A DNA stretch of 64,000 nucleotides from Aliidongia dinghuensis (GCF_014643535.1 NZ_BMJQ01000005.1:124001-188000), one strand, 5' to 3'; numbered from the stretch's first letter, positions 9,030 to 19,473 are shown. The notes: generated by a model from the sequence alone, not told the origin. Made by a program: numbers and translations.

Positions 9030-9055
9030 CCTCTCCGCCCCCGGGGGCGGAGAGG
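9030..9055. repeat. Intergenic palindrome, copy 2 (inverted relative to copy 1)
   Basis: A perfect 26-base palindrome (CCTCTCCGCCCCC and its complement). It is preceded by CCCCACCTCACCCGA, the reverse complement of what follows copy 1. The two copies thus form a large nested inverted repeat spanning about 8907-9055 between the minus-strand amidotransferase gene and tadA, just upstream of the tadA start. Confidence 0.85.
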
Positions 9056-9074
9056 GGATAACAGAGACGGGCTC

Positions 9075-9536
9075 ATGACCTCGCGCCGCCAACCCCGCTT
9101 CATGGATCGGGCGCTGGAGCAGGCGCGCGCGGCGGCGGCGGCCGGCGAGGTGCCCGTCGGTGCGGTCGTGGTCGAGGCTGCGACCGGCCGGATCCTGGCC
9201 GAGGCGCGCAACCGGACCGAGGAACTGAACGACCCCTCCGCCCATGCGGAGCTGCTGGCGATCCGCGCCGCGGCGGCGCTCATGGAAAGCCCGCGGCTGC
9301 CGGACTGCGATCTCTACGTGACGCTCGAGCCCTGCCCGATGTGTGCCGGCGCCATCGCCTTCGCGCGGCTGCGCCGGGTCTATTACGGTGCGGGCGATCC
9401 CAAGGGCGGGGCGGTCGACCATGGCGTCCGCCTGTTCGACCAGCCGACCTGCCATCATCGGCCCGAGGTCTATGGCGGCATCGGCGAGACCGAGTCGGCG
9501 GTTTTGTTACGGGATTTTTTCCAGGCGCGGCGCTGA
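9075..9536 (+). CDS. tadA: tRNA-specific adenosine deaminase TadA
   Basis: A 153-residue zinc deaminase that converts A34 to inosine in tRNA-Arg(ACG). The zinc/proton-shuttle motif HAE is at residues 57-59, and the second zinc motif PCPMC has Cys87 and Cys90. The flanking LYVTLEPCPMCAGAI and VYYGAGDPKGGAVDHG are characteristic. The ATG at 9075 gives a normal family length; longer frames run through the repeat region. It diverges from the amidotransferase gene across about 270 bases that contain two palindromic repeats. Confidence 0.93.
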   Translation: MTSRRQPRFMDRALEQARAAAAAGEVPVGAVVVEAATGRILAEARNRTEELNDPSAHAELLAIRAAAALMESPRLPDCDLYVTLEPCPMCAGAIAFARLRRVYYGAGDPKGGAVDHGVRLFDQPTCHHRPEVYGGIGETESAVLLRDFFQARR

Positions 9537-9643
9537 GCCCTGCTGATTCGGCAAGGGAGCTCAAAGGCTGCACGCCCTGGACGCGATCGTTGCGCGTGCA
9601 AATATGACCGGTCCGTCCCGTTCGAGACAGGCTGCCCCTGCCC

Positions 9644-10840
9644 ATGTCGTCCGCTGCTGCGACCGAAAAGCCGCTGACCCGCAATGCCGTGCTGGTGATG
9701 GCCGGCGCCTGCGGCTTCGGCGTCGCCAATATCTATTACAACCAGCCGATGCTGGCCGAGATGGCGGCTAGCCTCAAGGATCCGGCCGTCGCCGGCGTCG
9801 TGCCGACCGTGACCCAGGTCGGCTATGCGCTGGGCCTGTTGCTGCTGGCACCGCTCGGCGACCGGTTCGACCGCAAGAAGCTGATCCTGATCGAACTCAT
9901 CGGCCTGGTGGCGGCGCTCGCCGTGGCCGCCACTGCGCCCAGTCTTGCGGTGCTGGCCGGGGCGAGCCTGGCGGTTGGCGTGCTTACCACGCTCGTCCAG
10001 CAGATCGTGCCGATGGCGGCGCATCTCGCCGTTCCGGAGCGGCGCGGTCAGGTCGTCGGCACGGTCATGAGCGGCTTGCTGATCGGCATCCTGGGCGGGC
10101 GCGTCCTGTCGGGCGTTGTTGCCGAATATCTGGGCTGGCGCACCATGTTCTGGATCGCCGCCGGATTGATGGTCGCGATGTTCCTGGTGCTGGTGCGCCT
10201 GCTGCCCCGTACGGCACCGACCTCGCGCCTCAAATATCCGGCGCTGATGCGTTCGCTCTGGCACCTGTTCCGCGCCGAGCCGGTGCTGCGCGAGGCGGCG
10301 ATCGTGGGTGCCCTGCTGTTCGCCGCGTTCAGCGCCTTCTGGGCGACCTTGACGCTCTATCTGGCGAGCCCGGCCTATCACCTGGGGCCGCAGGTCGCGG
10401 GCCTGTTCGGCCTGGTCGGCATCGCCGGCGCGCTCGCAGCCCCGTTGACCGGGCGGCTCGCCGACCGCGGCGGACCGCGCCGCACGGTCGGCATCGGCAT
10501 CGTGACGACCCTCGCAGCCTTCGTGGTGTTCGCGCTCGCCGGCAAATGGCTCGTGGGCCTGGTCGTGGGCGTGCTGCTGCTCGATCTCGGCGTCCAGGGC
10601 GCCCAGGTCTCGAACCAGTCGCGCGTCTATGCGCTGCAGCCGGAATCGCGCAGCCGCATCAACACGGTCTACATGGTGCTCTATTTCGTCGGCGGCTCGG
10701 CCGGTTCGGCGCTGGGGGCGCTCGCCTGGGGTCTCGGCGGCTGGCTTGCGGTCTCGGGGCTGGGGCTCGCCCTGGCGCTCATCGCCGCCGTGATCCATGT
10801 GGTGAGCGCGCGCCCGGCCGTGGCGCGGGTTTCGGCCTGA
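9644..10840 (+). CDS. MFS transporter, EmrD/AraJ-like exporter family
   Basis: A 398-residue inner-membrane protein with about twelve hydrophobic helices. The N-terminal NIYYNQPMLAEMA and the first cytoplasmic loop PLGDRFDRKKLILIE match the MFS signature between helices 2 and 3. A second equivalent loop, TGRLADRGGPRRTVG, lies near residue 270. This subgroup is usually annotated as a drug or sugar efflux transporter; the substrate is not predictable. No regulator is adjacent. Its 3' end faces the next minus-strand gene with a gap of about 20 bases. Confidence 0.88.
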   Translation: MSSAAATEKPLTRNAVLVMAGACGFGVANIYYNQPMLAEMAASLKDPAVAGVVPTVTQVGYALGLLLLAPLGDRFDRKKLILIELIGLVAALAVAATAPSLAVLAGASLAVGVLTTLVQQIVPMAAHLAVPERRGQVVGTVMSGLLIGILGGRVLSGVVAEYLGWRTMFWIAAGLMVAMFLVLVRLLPRTAPTSRLKYPALMRSLWHLFRAEPVLREAAIVGALLFAAFSAFWATLTLYLASPAYHLGPQVAGLFGLVGIAGALAAPLTGRLADRGGPRRTVGIGIVTTLAAFVVFALAGKWLVGLVVGVLLLDLGVQGAQVSNQSRVYALQPESRSRINTVYMVLYFVGGSAGSALGALAWGLGGWLAVSGLGLALALIAAVIHVVSARPAVARVSA

Positions 10841-10861
10841 ACCCCATGGGCCTGAACCCTC

Positions 10862-11617
10862 TCAAGGGAAATCGTCCGGCCAGGCGCCGTCGTTCTCCCA
10901 ATAGCCGGTCAAGCTGTTCGTCGCCGCCTGCCAGGCGCCACCGGCGAAGCGATAGGTCGTGAGCTCGACGACGAACTCCTCGGTCGCCGCCCAGTTCGGA
11001 TTGGCGAAATTCGGATGGCAGGCGACCACCTGGACCGCCTTGGCCGCCGCACCTTGGGGCGTCTTCTCCTCGACGATCTTCCAGGCGTTCTTGAGTGAGC
11101 CCACCAGGACCTTCCGGCCGGGCAGCGGCTCGGGCATGAGCTCGCCCTGGACGACTGCCCACAGGCTGGTCTCGAGCCCGGCATAGGAGCCCGTGCCGAT
11201 GCTGTGGTCCGTCGTCAGCAGGACCGTGGCCGGGCCGTCGTGGAGCTGCTGACGGTCGAGCTCGGCGAGCGGCACCTCGAACGCCTGGTCTTCCACCACC
11301 TTGCCGGCATTGTCGACGAGCCGGAGATGCGCGGGCTTGAGCGGCATCTTGGCGAAGCTCTTGCGCAGCGGGTTCTTCTCAGCCAGGACCAGATCGGTGT
11401 CGGCCGTCTGGCCCCACATGTTCCGGCGTAGCGCCGGGGTAAGGCGGGCGTCCTCCAGAATCTGCAAGGCCCCGTCGACACCGTTCGTTGCCCGATCGAG
11501 CGGCAAGCTCTGGTGCATGGCGTAGCCTACGGGAACCCGTGCCTCCGCCGCGTGCGCGGATGCTGCCGGAACGATGGCGAGCAGGCCCGCCAGCAGGCCG
11601 GCCGATGCTCGCTGCAC
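10862..11617 (-). CDS. Secreted protein of unknown function
   Basis: About 251 residues. A signal peptide is clear: a hydrophobic run around ASAGLLAGLLAIVPAASAHA, with probable cleavage after AHA. The mature part has alternating strands and short charged segments, an NMWGQTADTDLVLAEKN stretch, an internal DHSIGTG, and a tail rich in Trp and Asn. I recognise no catalytic motif or named family. The start is uncertain: GTG codons at 11617 and 11629 both fit and neither has a good ribosome binding site. The gene follows purD almost directly, so it is probably expressed from the same transcript. Confidence 0.7.
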   Translation of the reverse strand: MQRASAGLLAGLLAIVPAASAHAAEARVPVGYAMHQSLPLDRATNGVDGALQILEDARLTPALRRNMWGQTADTDLVLAEKNPLRKSFAKMPLKPAHLRLVDNAGKVVEDQAFEVPLAELDRQQLHDGPATVLLTTDHSIGTGSYAGLETSLWAVVQGELMPEPLPGRKVLVGSLKNAWKIVEEKTPQGAAAKAVQVVACHPNFANPNWAATEEFVVELTTYRFAGGAWQAATNSLTGYWENDGAWPDDFP

Positions 11618-11634
11618 CGATCCCGGCACCGGGA

Positions 11635-12924
<1,290 letters not shown>

Positions 12925-13004
12925 TCCTCACCCCCTCGTCCCGAACCGTCCGGCAGCATCGGCGGGCTTGCGGGCCGGCCGGCTGGCGCTTCATATCATA
13001 GCCC

Positions 13005-14612
13005 ATGGTTTCGGATACCCCCTCCTCAGAGCCCGGCACCCCCGCAGCGGGCGCCCGGCCTACCAATGTCCCGGTCTATTCCGTCAGCGAGCTGTCGGGC
13101 GCCTTGAAGCGCACGATCGAGCAGGCCTACGGCTATGTCCGGGTGCGCGGCGAGATCAGCGGCTGCAAACGCCACAGCTCCGGGCATATTTACCTGGCGC
13201 TCAAGGACATGGACGCGGTCATGGACGCCGTGTGCTGGCGCGGCACGGCCGGGCGGCTCAAGGTCGAGCCGGCCGACGGCGTCGAGGTGATCGCGACCGG
13301 CCGGCTCACGACCTTCCCCGGTCGCTCGAAATACCAGATGGTGATCGAGCAGATGGAGCTGGCCGGCGAGGGCGCGCTCTTGAAGCTGCTGGAAGAGCGC
13401 AAGCGCAAGCTCGCGGCCGAGGGCCTGTTCGCGACCGAGCGCAAGCGGCCGCTGCCCTATCTGCCCCACGTGATCGGCGTCGTGACCTCGCCGACCGGCG
13501 CCGTCATCCGCGACATCCTGCATCGCTTGAACGAGCGCTTCCCGCGCCATGTGCTGCTGTGGCCGGTCGCGGTCCAGGGCGAGGGGGCGGCCGAGCAGGT
13601 GGCGCGCGCCATCGACGGCTTCAACCGCATCGCACCCGGCGGCCCGGTGCCGCGGCCGGACGTGCTGATCGTGGCGCGCGGCGGCGGCAGCCTTGAAGAC
13701 CTGATGGCCTTCAACGAAGAGATCGTGGTGCGCGCGGCGGCGGCGAGCCGCATTCCGCTCATTTCCGCGGTCGGCCACGAGACCGACACGACGCTCATCG
13801 ATTTCGCGAGCGACCGGCGCGCGCCGACGCCGACCGCTGCGGCCGAGATGGCGGTGCCGGTGCGGCTTGACCTCTTGACCGAGGTTCGCAGCCTCGGCAG
13901 CCGGCTCGACGCCGCCTCGGCCCGCCTGGTCGACGACCGGCGCATGCGGCTCGAGGGCCTGGCGCGCGGCCTGCCCGACCCGGTGCGCCTCATCGAGACG
14001 GCGGAACAGCGGCTCGACGATCGGGCCGAGCGGCTCAAGCTTTCGATTGCGGCCCTGCTGCGCGACCGCGCGGCGCGCGTCGCGACCGCAGCAGCACAGC
14101 TGAAGCATCCGCGCCAGCAGATCGCCGAGCACGAGCGCCATCTGGTCGGCACCGCGGCGCGTCTCGCGCCAGCGCTGGAGCGCCTGCTCGAGCGCGCGAC
14201 GGAACGGCTCGATCAAGCAGGGATGCGGCTCGCGGCCGTGCCGCTGCTGCCGGCGCTCGACCGGCGCGGCCAGGACCTGGCGGGCTTGGGGGAACGGCTC
14301 GACGCCGCGGCCCGGCGCGACACGGCGCAGCGCGGCGAGCGGCTGGAGCGGCTCGCCCAGGTGCTGGAATCGTTGTCGCCGTTCAAGGTGCTGGAGCGCG
14401 GCTATGCCGTGGTCGAGGACCGGGCTGGCCAGCCGCTGACCGCCCCCGCGATCACGCCCGGCATGGCGCTGACGCTGCGCTTCCACGACGCGACCGTGCC
14501 GGCCCGCGCCGAGGACGGGCCGGCCGCGCTGGGCAACCCACCGCCCGCGGCGCAGAAACCCGCGAAAAAGCCGAAACCACCGGCCGAAGACCGCCAACAG
14601 AGCCTGTTCTGA
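13005..14612 (+). CDS. xseA: Exodeoxyribonuclease VII large subunit
   Basis: A 535-residue protein. An N-terminal OB-fold (about residues 20-120; VRVRGEISGCKRHSSGHIYL) is followed by the catalytic domain with VVTSPTGAVIRDILH, RGGGSLEDLMAFN and SAVGHETDTTLIDFASD. A long helical, Arg/Leu-rich coiled region covers about residues 290-470. The Pro/Lys-rich C-terminal tail is probably disordered. With XseB it degrades single-stranded DNA. xseB is not in the window. A TATCAT box just before the ATG could serve as a -10. The cupin gene 15 bases downstream may be cotranscribed. Confidence 0.95.
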   Translation: MVSDTPSSEPGTPAAGARPTNVPVYSVSELSGALKRTIEQAYGYVRVRGEISGCKRHSSGHIYLALKDMDAVMDAVCWRGTAGRLKVEPADGVEVIATGRLTTFPGRSKYQMVIEQMELAGEGALLKLLEERKRKLAAEGLFATERKRPLPYLPHVIGVVTSPTGAVIRDILHRLNERFPRHVLLWPVAVQGEGAAEQVARAIDGFNRIAPGGPVPRPDVLIVARGGGSLEDLMAFNEEIVVRAAAASRIPLISAVGHETDTTLIDFASDRRAPTPTAAAEMAVPVRLDLLTEVRSLGSRLDAASARLVDDRRMRLEGLARGLPDPVRLIETAEQRLDDRAERLKLSIAALLRDRAARVATAAAQLKHPRQQIAEHERHLVGTAARLAPALERLLERATERLDQAGMRLAAVPLLPALDRRGQDLAGLGERLDAAARRDTAQRGERLERLAQVLESLSPFKVLERGYAVVEDRAGQPLTAPAITPGMALTLRFHDATVPARAEDGPAALGNPPPAAQKPAKKPKPPAEDRQQSLF

Positions 14613-14627
14613 CCCGGGAGGACCGAA

Positions 14628-15107
14628 GTGAGCGAGCCCCAAGCGACCAAGCCCTTTTCGATCGAGAGTGTCCCCTGGGAAGAATGGTCCAAGGGCGCGC
14701 GCTTCGGCAGCCGGGTGCGCCGGATCGGCAAGTTCGGCGGCGCCAGCCATGTCGGCGTGCTCATCGAGGAGCTGCTGCCCGGCAAGCAATCCTGCCCGCT
14801 GCACTATCACGCCGAGGAGGAGGAGCAGATGATGATCCTGGCCGGCGAGGCGACGCTCCGGCTGGGTGACGAGCGCTACAAGGTCAAGGCCGGCGACTAT
14901 GTCGTGTTCCCGGCCGGGCAGAAGCTCGGCCACTGCCTCATCAACGAGAGCGACGCGGTGTGCCGCTTCCTGATGATTGGCGAGAGCAAGCCGAACGACG
15001 TGTGCGTCTATCCCGACTCGAACAAGGTCCTGGTGCCGCAGACCGGCGAGATCTACGTGAAGTCGGAAACCCGGGACTATTGGTACGGCGAGGATATCGG
15101 CGGCTAA
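14628..15107 (+). CDS. Cupin domain protein
   Basis: A 159-residue single-domain cupin starting at a GTG behind a GGGAGGACCG-type site. Cupin motif 1 is PLHYHAEEEEQMMILAGEA, with two His and a Glu as likely metal ligands near residues 59-65. Motif 2 is the KAGDYVVFPAGQKLGHCLIN segment near residues 85-104. A tail with a DYWYGED motif is shared by uncharacterised alphaproteobacterial homologues. It may bind a metal and a small acid or sugar; no pathway is indicated. It follows xseA by 15 bases and overlaps the convergent GNAT gene by four. Confidence 0.85.
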   Translation: MSEPQATKPFSIESVPWEEWSKGARFGSRVRRIGKFGGASHVGVLIEELLPGKQSCPLHYHAEEEEQMMILAGEATLRLGDERYKVKAGDYVVFPAGQKLGHCLINESDAVCRFLMIGESKPNDVCVYPDSNKVLVPQTGEIYVKSETRDYWYGEDIGG

Positions 15108-15532
15108 CGCCGCTCCATCGACCGGGTCGGATCCTCGAGCGGCGTGAAGCCGAACTGGGCGTAGAGTCCATGGGCGTCGCGCGTGTTGAGGCGCCAGCGC
15201 TTGAGGCCCTGGAGATCCGGATGGGCCAGCATGGTCTCGACGAGGAATTTCGACAGGCCTCGGCCGCGATGGCTCGCCATCACCCAGACGTCGGCGATGT
15301 AGGCGTGGACCGCGAAGTCGGTGATGACGCGCGCCCAGCCAGCGAGTGCCCCGTCGGGCGCATAGACGCCGAACGGCAGAGAATGGGCGAAGGAGCGGGC
15401 GACCACCTCGAACGGCCGGCCTTCGGCCCAGTAGGCCTCGGTCGACATCACCCGGTGGACGAGCGCCAGGTCGAGCCGGCCGGGATCGGTGCTGACCGTG
15501 AAGCCGTCGCGCGTCACTTCGAACAATTCCAT
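15104..15532 (-). CDS. GNAT family N-acetyltransferase, YjaB/ArgA-like short type
   Basis: A 142-residue GNAT. The acetyl-CoA binding segment is VMASHRGRGLSKFLVETML around residues 84-102 (family motif Q/RxxGxG/A). The final strand region LYAQFGFTPLEDP is the typical motif B end of GNATs that act on small molecules. It is transcribed toward the cupin gene and may be expressed on its own. The substrate is unknown. Confidence 0.85.
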   Translation of the reverse strand: MELFEVTRDGFTVSTDPGRLDLALVHRVMSTEAYWAEGRPFEVVARSFAHSLPFGVYAPDGALAGWARVITDFAVHAYIADVWVMASHRGRGLSKFLVETMLAHPDLQGLKRWRLNTRDAHGLYAQFGFTPLEDPTRSMERR

Positions 15533-15565
15533 CCCTGCCGTCTCCCCTTTCAGTTGCCCGGTCTT

Positions 15566-16456
15566 TTAACTGTCTGGCCAGCGCCGGTGCAGCCAGAACC
15601 AATGGCCGGGCTTGGCCCGGATCCACTCTTCGAGCGTGCGGTTGATCGCCGTCATCAGCGTCAGCACATCGGCCGCCCGGTCGCCGCTTGCCGGCAAGGC
15701 GTGCGGCGGAAAGACGGTGACGCGGAAGCGGGCGCCCGGCAGGCGCTCGACCCGGGCCGGCAGCACCGTCGCATCGAAGCGCAGCGCCAGCTCCGCGATC
15801 GCCGGTGCCGTCATGGCGTCGCGGCCGAAGAACGGCACGGCGATGCCGTCGTTCATCTTCTGGTCGACCAGCATGCAAAGAGACTGGCCGGCGCGAATGG
15901 CGCTCAGGATCTTGCGGGCACCCTGCGGTCCCTTGGGGATCGGATCGGCGCCGAGATCGCGGCGGAGCGCGATCATCATGCGGTCAACCAGCGGGTTGTT
16001 GGCCGCCCGATAGACCGCGGCGAGCTTCATGCCATAAAGCGCCGCCGCCAAGGCCGCGACTTCCCAATTGCCGAAATGGCCGGAATAGAAGATGAGCGGC
16101 TTGCCGCGAGCGATCGCGGCATCGACGTGCTCGAGCCCCTCGGCCTCGATGGCGGCGCCGGGCGTGAAGGCGTCCATGGTCTTCAAGTGCGGGAATTCGC
16201 CCACGACCCGGCCGAGATTGTCCCACATCTCGGTGATGACCCGATCCTGGGCCGTGCGGTCGAGTCCCGGCAGCGCCTGCGCGAGATTGCGCCGGGCGCG
16301 CTTGGTGATGCCGAGGCGCGGCCCGATCAGGCGCGCGAGCCAGCCACCCACGGCCGAGGCGCGGGCGCGCGGCAAGGCCATGAAGAGACGCAAAGCGAGC
16401 CCGGCGAACGTTGCCTCGATGCGCTGGCCGCGCGTCACGATGATCTCGTCGCTCAC
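15566..16456 (-). CDS. Lipid A biosynthesis lauroyl/myristoyl-type acyltransferase (LpxL/HtrB family)
   Basis: A 296-residue inner-membrane acyltransferase. The catalytic HX4E motif is HFGNWE at residues 127-132; YSGHFGNWE and MLVDQKMNDGIAVPFFGR are classic LpxL/HtrB signatures, and an N-terminal hydrophobic segment anchors it. It adds a secondary acyl chain to Kdo2-lipid IVA. The GTG start overlaps the lpxK stop (GTGA), so it is the last gene of the lipid A cluster. LpxL versus LpxM specificity is not decidable here. Confidence 0.92.
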   Translation of the reverse strand: MSDEIIVTRGQRIEATFAGLALRLFMALPRARASAVGGWLARLIGPRLGITKRARRNLAQALPGLDRTAQDRVITEMWDNLGRVVGEFPHLKTMDAFTPGAAIEAEGLEHVDAAIARGKPLIFYSGHFGNWEVAALAAALYGMKLAAVYRAANNPLVDRMMIALRRDLGADPIPKGPQGARKILSAIRAGQSLCMLVDQKMNDGIAVPFFGRDAMTAPAIAELALRFDATVLPARVERLPGARFRVTVFPPHALPASGDRAADVLTLMTAINRTLEEWIRAKPGHWFWLHRRWPDS

Positions 16457-17436
16457 GACGGGCTCAAGAGCGACAGGACGAGCCGTTCGATGAGCGCCTG
16501 GTCCTCCGCGCCGGCCCAGGCGAGGCGCACCGGCAGGGTCTCGACGCGCGGGCGGAGGTCGGCCGGCAGCCGGACCCAGTCCTTGGCCGTCGTGACCACG
16601 GCCGCCTCGGCGCGCTCTGCCTGGGCGATCAGGTCGGCGAGCTCGTCCCGGCGATAGGCGTGATGGTCCGGGAAGCCGATGCCGGCGACGAGGTCGACGC
16701 CGAGATCCGTCAGGCTGTCGAAGAATTTCTGCGGCCGGCCGATGCCGGCGAAGGCGACGGCGCGCCGGCCGCGCCAAGGGGCCGCATCGCCGTCCGGCAC
16801 CAGCCGCGCGCGCGCAACCGGCAGGCGGCGGGCAAGAATGGCACCGAGCCCCTCGCGGTCTTCGCCGATCAGCACGGCCGCCTGCACCCGCTCGAGGCCG
16901 CGCCGCTGCGGCTCGCGCAAGGGGCCGGCGGGCATGACCCGGCCGTTGCCGAAGCCATAGCCGGCGTCGACCGCAATGAACGCCAGGTTCTTCGCGAGCG
17001 ACGGGTTCTGCAGCCCGTCGTCCATCAGGATCAGTTCCGCCCCGGCCGCGGCGGCGGCGCGGGCGCCGGCGGGGCGGTCGCGCGCGACCCAGGTTGGCGC
17101 CGCCGCCGCAAGTAGCAGCGCCTCATCGCCAACCGCGCGGAAATCCTGCTCGGCCGGATCGACTCGGACCGGGCCTGCGAGCGCGCCGCCATAGCCGCGG
17201 GTCAGGATATGCGGGCGATGGCCGCGCTCGCCAAGCAGGCGGGCGAGCTCGATGACGAGCGGCGTCTTGCCGGCGCCGCCGACCACCAGGTTGCCGACGC
17301 ACAGGACCGGCACCGGCGCCGTTGCCGGGTGGGCGAGCGCATGCCGCAGCCGACCGGCCGCACCGAATGCCAGTGCTGCGGGCGTCAGCGCCAGCGACGG
17401 CCAGCCGCGGCGGCGCCAGAATTCAGGCGCGTGCAT
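16453..17436 (-). CDS. lpxK: Tetraacyldisaccharide 4'-kinase LpxK
   Basis: A 327-residue kinase that phosphorylates the 4' position of the lipid A disaccharide at the inner membrane. The N-terminal hydrophobic stretch APEFWRRRGWPSLALTP is followed by the P-loop VGNLVVGGAGKTP at about residues 46-58. DDGLQNPSL is the conserved catalytic/nucleotide segment. A C-terminal AFAGIGRPQKFF and DHHAYRRDEL complete the family pattern. The start overlaps the waaA stop by 14 bases. Confidence 0.95.
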   Translation of the reverse strand: MHAPEFWRRRGWPSLALTPAALAFGAAGRLRHALAHPATAPVPVLCVGNLVVGGAGKTPLVIELARLLGERGHRPHILTRGYGGALAGPVRVDPAEQDFRAVGDEALLLAAAAPTWVARDRPAGARAAAAAGAELILMDDGLQNPSLAKNLAFIAVDAGYGFGNGRVMPAGPLREPQRRGLERVQAAVLIGEDREGLGAILARRLPVARARLVPDGDAAPWRGRRAVAFAGIGRPQKFFDSLTDLGVDLVAGIGFPDHHAYRRDELADLIAQAERAEAAVVTTAKDWVRLPADLRPRVETLPVRLAWAGAEDQALIERLVLSLLSPS

Positions 17437-18727
17437 GGGAAGTTCCGGCCGCGAGCGGCGCGATCAGCGGCTCCAGGCGCTCGAGCGCCCGGTCGACGAC
17501 GCCGGCCTCGGCGGCCGCTGCCGCCTCGGCCGCGCGGCCCATCGCCGTGCGCCGGGCTGGATCGTCCAGCAGGGCGCCGACCGCCTCGGCGATACCGGCC
17601 GCTCCCACGACCGGCCACGCGCCGCCAGCCGCGTCGAGCGCTGCGGCATTGGCGGCGCAATTGACCATGTCAGGCCCGTGCAGGATCGCGGCCCCCAGGA
17701 GCGCCGGCTCGATCGGGTTGTGGCCGCCGATCGTGCCGGGTGCCAAGAGCGAGCCCGCGACGAGCACGATGCCACCCAGGCGATAGAACAGGCCCATTTC
17801 GCCCAGCGTGTCGGCCAGATAGAGATCGGTCGCGGGCTCGATCGGTGCCGCGGCCGAGCGGCGGGCGACGGTCAGGCCGCGCTCGGCCAGGAGCGCCGCG
17901 ATGGCGGGCGCCCGGTTCGGGTGGCGCGGCGCCAGCAGGGTCAGGAGCCCCGGTCGCCCGGCCGCGATCCGGCGATGGGCGTCGGCCACGATCGCCTCCT
18001 CGCCGTCATGGGTCTGCGCCGCAAGCCAGACCGGCCGGTCGCCGATCGCCTGGGTCAGCGCCGCGAGCTCCGCGGCATCGGCCGGCAGCGGGGCGGCGGA
18101 GGACTTGAGGTCGCCGACCGTCACGGCCGATCGGGCACCCAGCCGGTTGAGCCGCGCCGCCTGGGTCTCGTCCTGGGCCAGGACCAGGTCGAACGCGCCG
18201 AGCAAGGTACGGATGAGGCCGGGAAAGCGACGCCAGCCGCGCATGGCGCGCTCCGACATCTTGGCATTGAGCAGCACCATCGGCACGCGGCGCCGGCTTG
18301 TTGCCGCGATCAGGTTCGGCCAGAGCTCCGATTCGACCCAGATCGCGAGATTTGGCCGCCAATGATCGAGGAAACGCTCGACCGCACCCGGATGGTCGAT
18401 CGGCACATATTGGTGAAACGCGCGCGGCGGCAGCCGCTGTGCGAGCAGGCCGGCGGACGTCACCGTGCCCGAGGTGACCAGGATCTCCGCCGTCGGCAGC
18501 CGCGCCAAGAGCCGGTCGATCAACGGCAGCAGCGAGAGCGATTCGCCGACGCTCGCGGCATGGGCCCAGATGAGCGGGCCAGCCGACCGCGGCCGCGCGG
18601 CGAAGCCAAGGCGCTCGCGCCGGCGTGCCGGATCCTCCTTGCCGCGCCGGGTGCGCCGGGCGAGCAGCAGCTTCACGGCCGGCAGCGCCGCCCATGTTGC
18701 CGTGCGATATGCCGCGAGCCAGCTCAT
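17423..18727 (-). CDS. waaA: 3-deoxy-D-manno-octulosonic acid transferase
   Basis: A 434-residue GT30 glycosyltransferase that adds Kdo to lipid IVA. Family features: an N-terminal anchor (about residues 1-24), RRERLG, the acceptor-side WAHAASVGES with the catalytic Glu, VTSGTVTSAGLLAQRLP, ESELWPN, and a GT-B C-terminal half with GGHNPIEPALLGA. It lies between the DUF374 acyltransferase and lpxK with overlapping ends on both sides, so the five envelope genes are one transcription unit. Confidence 0.95.
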   Translation of the reverse strand: MSWLAAYRTATWAALPAVKLLLARRTRRGKEDPARRRERLGFAARPRSAGPLIWAHAASVGESLSLLPLIDRLLARLPTAEILVTSGTVTSAGLLAQRLPPRAFHQYVPIDHPGAVERFLDHWRPNLAIWVESELWPNLIAATSRRRVPMVLLNAKMSERAMRGWRRFPGLIRTLLGAFDLVLAQDETQAARLNRLGARSAVTVGDLKSSAAPLPADAAELAALTQAIGDRPVWLAAQTHDGEEAIVADAHRRIAAGRPGLLTLLAPRHPNRAPAIAALLAERGLTVARRSAAAPIEPATDLYLADTLGEMGLFYRLGGIVLVAGSLLAPGTIGGHNPIEPALLGAAILHGPDMVNCAANAAALDAAGGAWPVVGAAGIAEAVGALLDDPARRTAMGRAAEAAAAAEAGVVDRALERLEPLIAPLAAGTSHARA

Positions 18728-19470
18728 CGGGCTGCGGCCGGTTCGGCCGGCGTCCGTTCGAGGGGCGCCGGCTCGATCGGCGCGGGCTCGACCGGCGGAT
18801 GGCCGCAGCGGCGATCGGCTTCGGCCGTGAGCGCATTCATGCGCGTCTCGAGGAGCTGACGCAGCCGCTCCTGCTCCGCCGCGTCAGCGTCGGCCGGCAC
18901 TTCGATCGGCTCGCCCCACAGGAACAGGCCGCGACTGAACGGCAGCGCCAGGTGGAACCGATCCCAGCTGCTGAGGATCCGCCGGCGCGTCGTGGCGTAG
19001 CTCAAGGGAATGATCGGCACGCGGCCGAGCCGCGCCGCCGCGATCACGCCGGCGCTCGCCCGCATGTGCGGCCCGCGCGGCCCGTCCGGCGTGAAGCCCA
19101 CGTTCTGGCCGTCGTTCAAGGCGCGCACGATCGCCCGGAGCGCGCTCGATCCGCCTTTCGACTTCGAGCCGACGATCGTTCCGAGGCCGAAATGACCTAT
19201 GGCGTCCGCGATGATTCGCCCGTCATTATGACCGGAGATCAGCATGTTCATGCTGGCGTCGCTGGGCCAGGCCATCGGCGCCATCAGCAGGCGGCCGTGC
19301 CAGAATGCCAGGATGAACGGCTTCCGCTCGCGCCAGAAGGCATGGGGGATGTCGGCGGCCTCGGTCGAGAAGCGGCTCGTCCGATGCACCAGCCGGATAT
19401 AGACGGCGACGAACCAGCAGAGGATCTGCCGGGTCCGGTCCGCGCGAAGAAGCCGTTTGGTCCAGGCCAT
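18724..19470 (-). CDS. DUF374 lysophospholipid acyltransferase family protein
   Basis: A 248-residue membrane-associated protein of the DUF374 family. The motif ILAFWHGRLLMAPM resembles the HX4D/E site of acyltransferases. NVGFTPDGPRGP and VIAAARLGRVPIIPLSYAT are family signatures. The C-terminal tail (PPVEPAPIEPAPLERTP) is a low-complexity Pro/Glu repeat. DUF374 genes sit between msbA and waaA in many alphaproteobacteria and are thought to act in lipid A or phospholipid acylation; the precise reaction is not established. It overlaps waaA by four bases. Confidence 0.88.
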   Translation of the reverse strand: MAWTKRLLRADRTRQILCWFVAVYIRLVHRTSRFSTEAADIPHAFWRERKPFILAFWHGRLLMAPMAWPSDASMNMLISGHNDGRIIADAIGHFGLGTIVGSKSKGGSSALRAIVRALNDGQNVGFTPDGPRGPHMRASAGVIAAARLGRVPIIPLSYATTRRRILSSWDRFHLALPFSRGLFLWGEPIEVPADADAAEQERLRQLLETRMNALTAEADRRCGHPPVEPAPIEPAPLERTPAEPAAAR

Positions 19471-19473
19471 CGA

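Noticed and set aside
13026..15878. A 950-codon minus-strand frame opposite xseA and the cupin gene
   Set aside because: xseA and the cupin gene on the plus strand have clear family motifs. The antisense translation is low complexity (Arg, Gly, Gln) and matches nothing.
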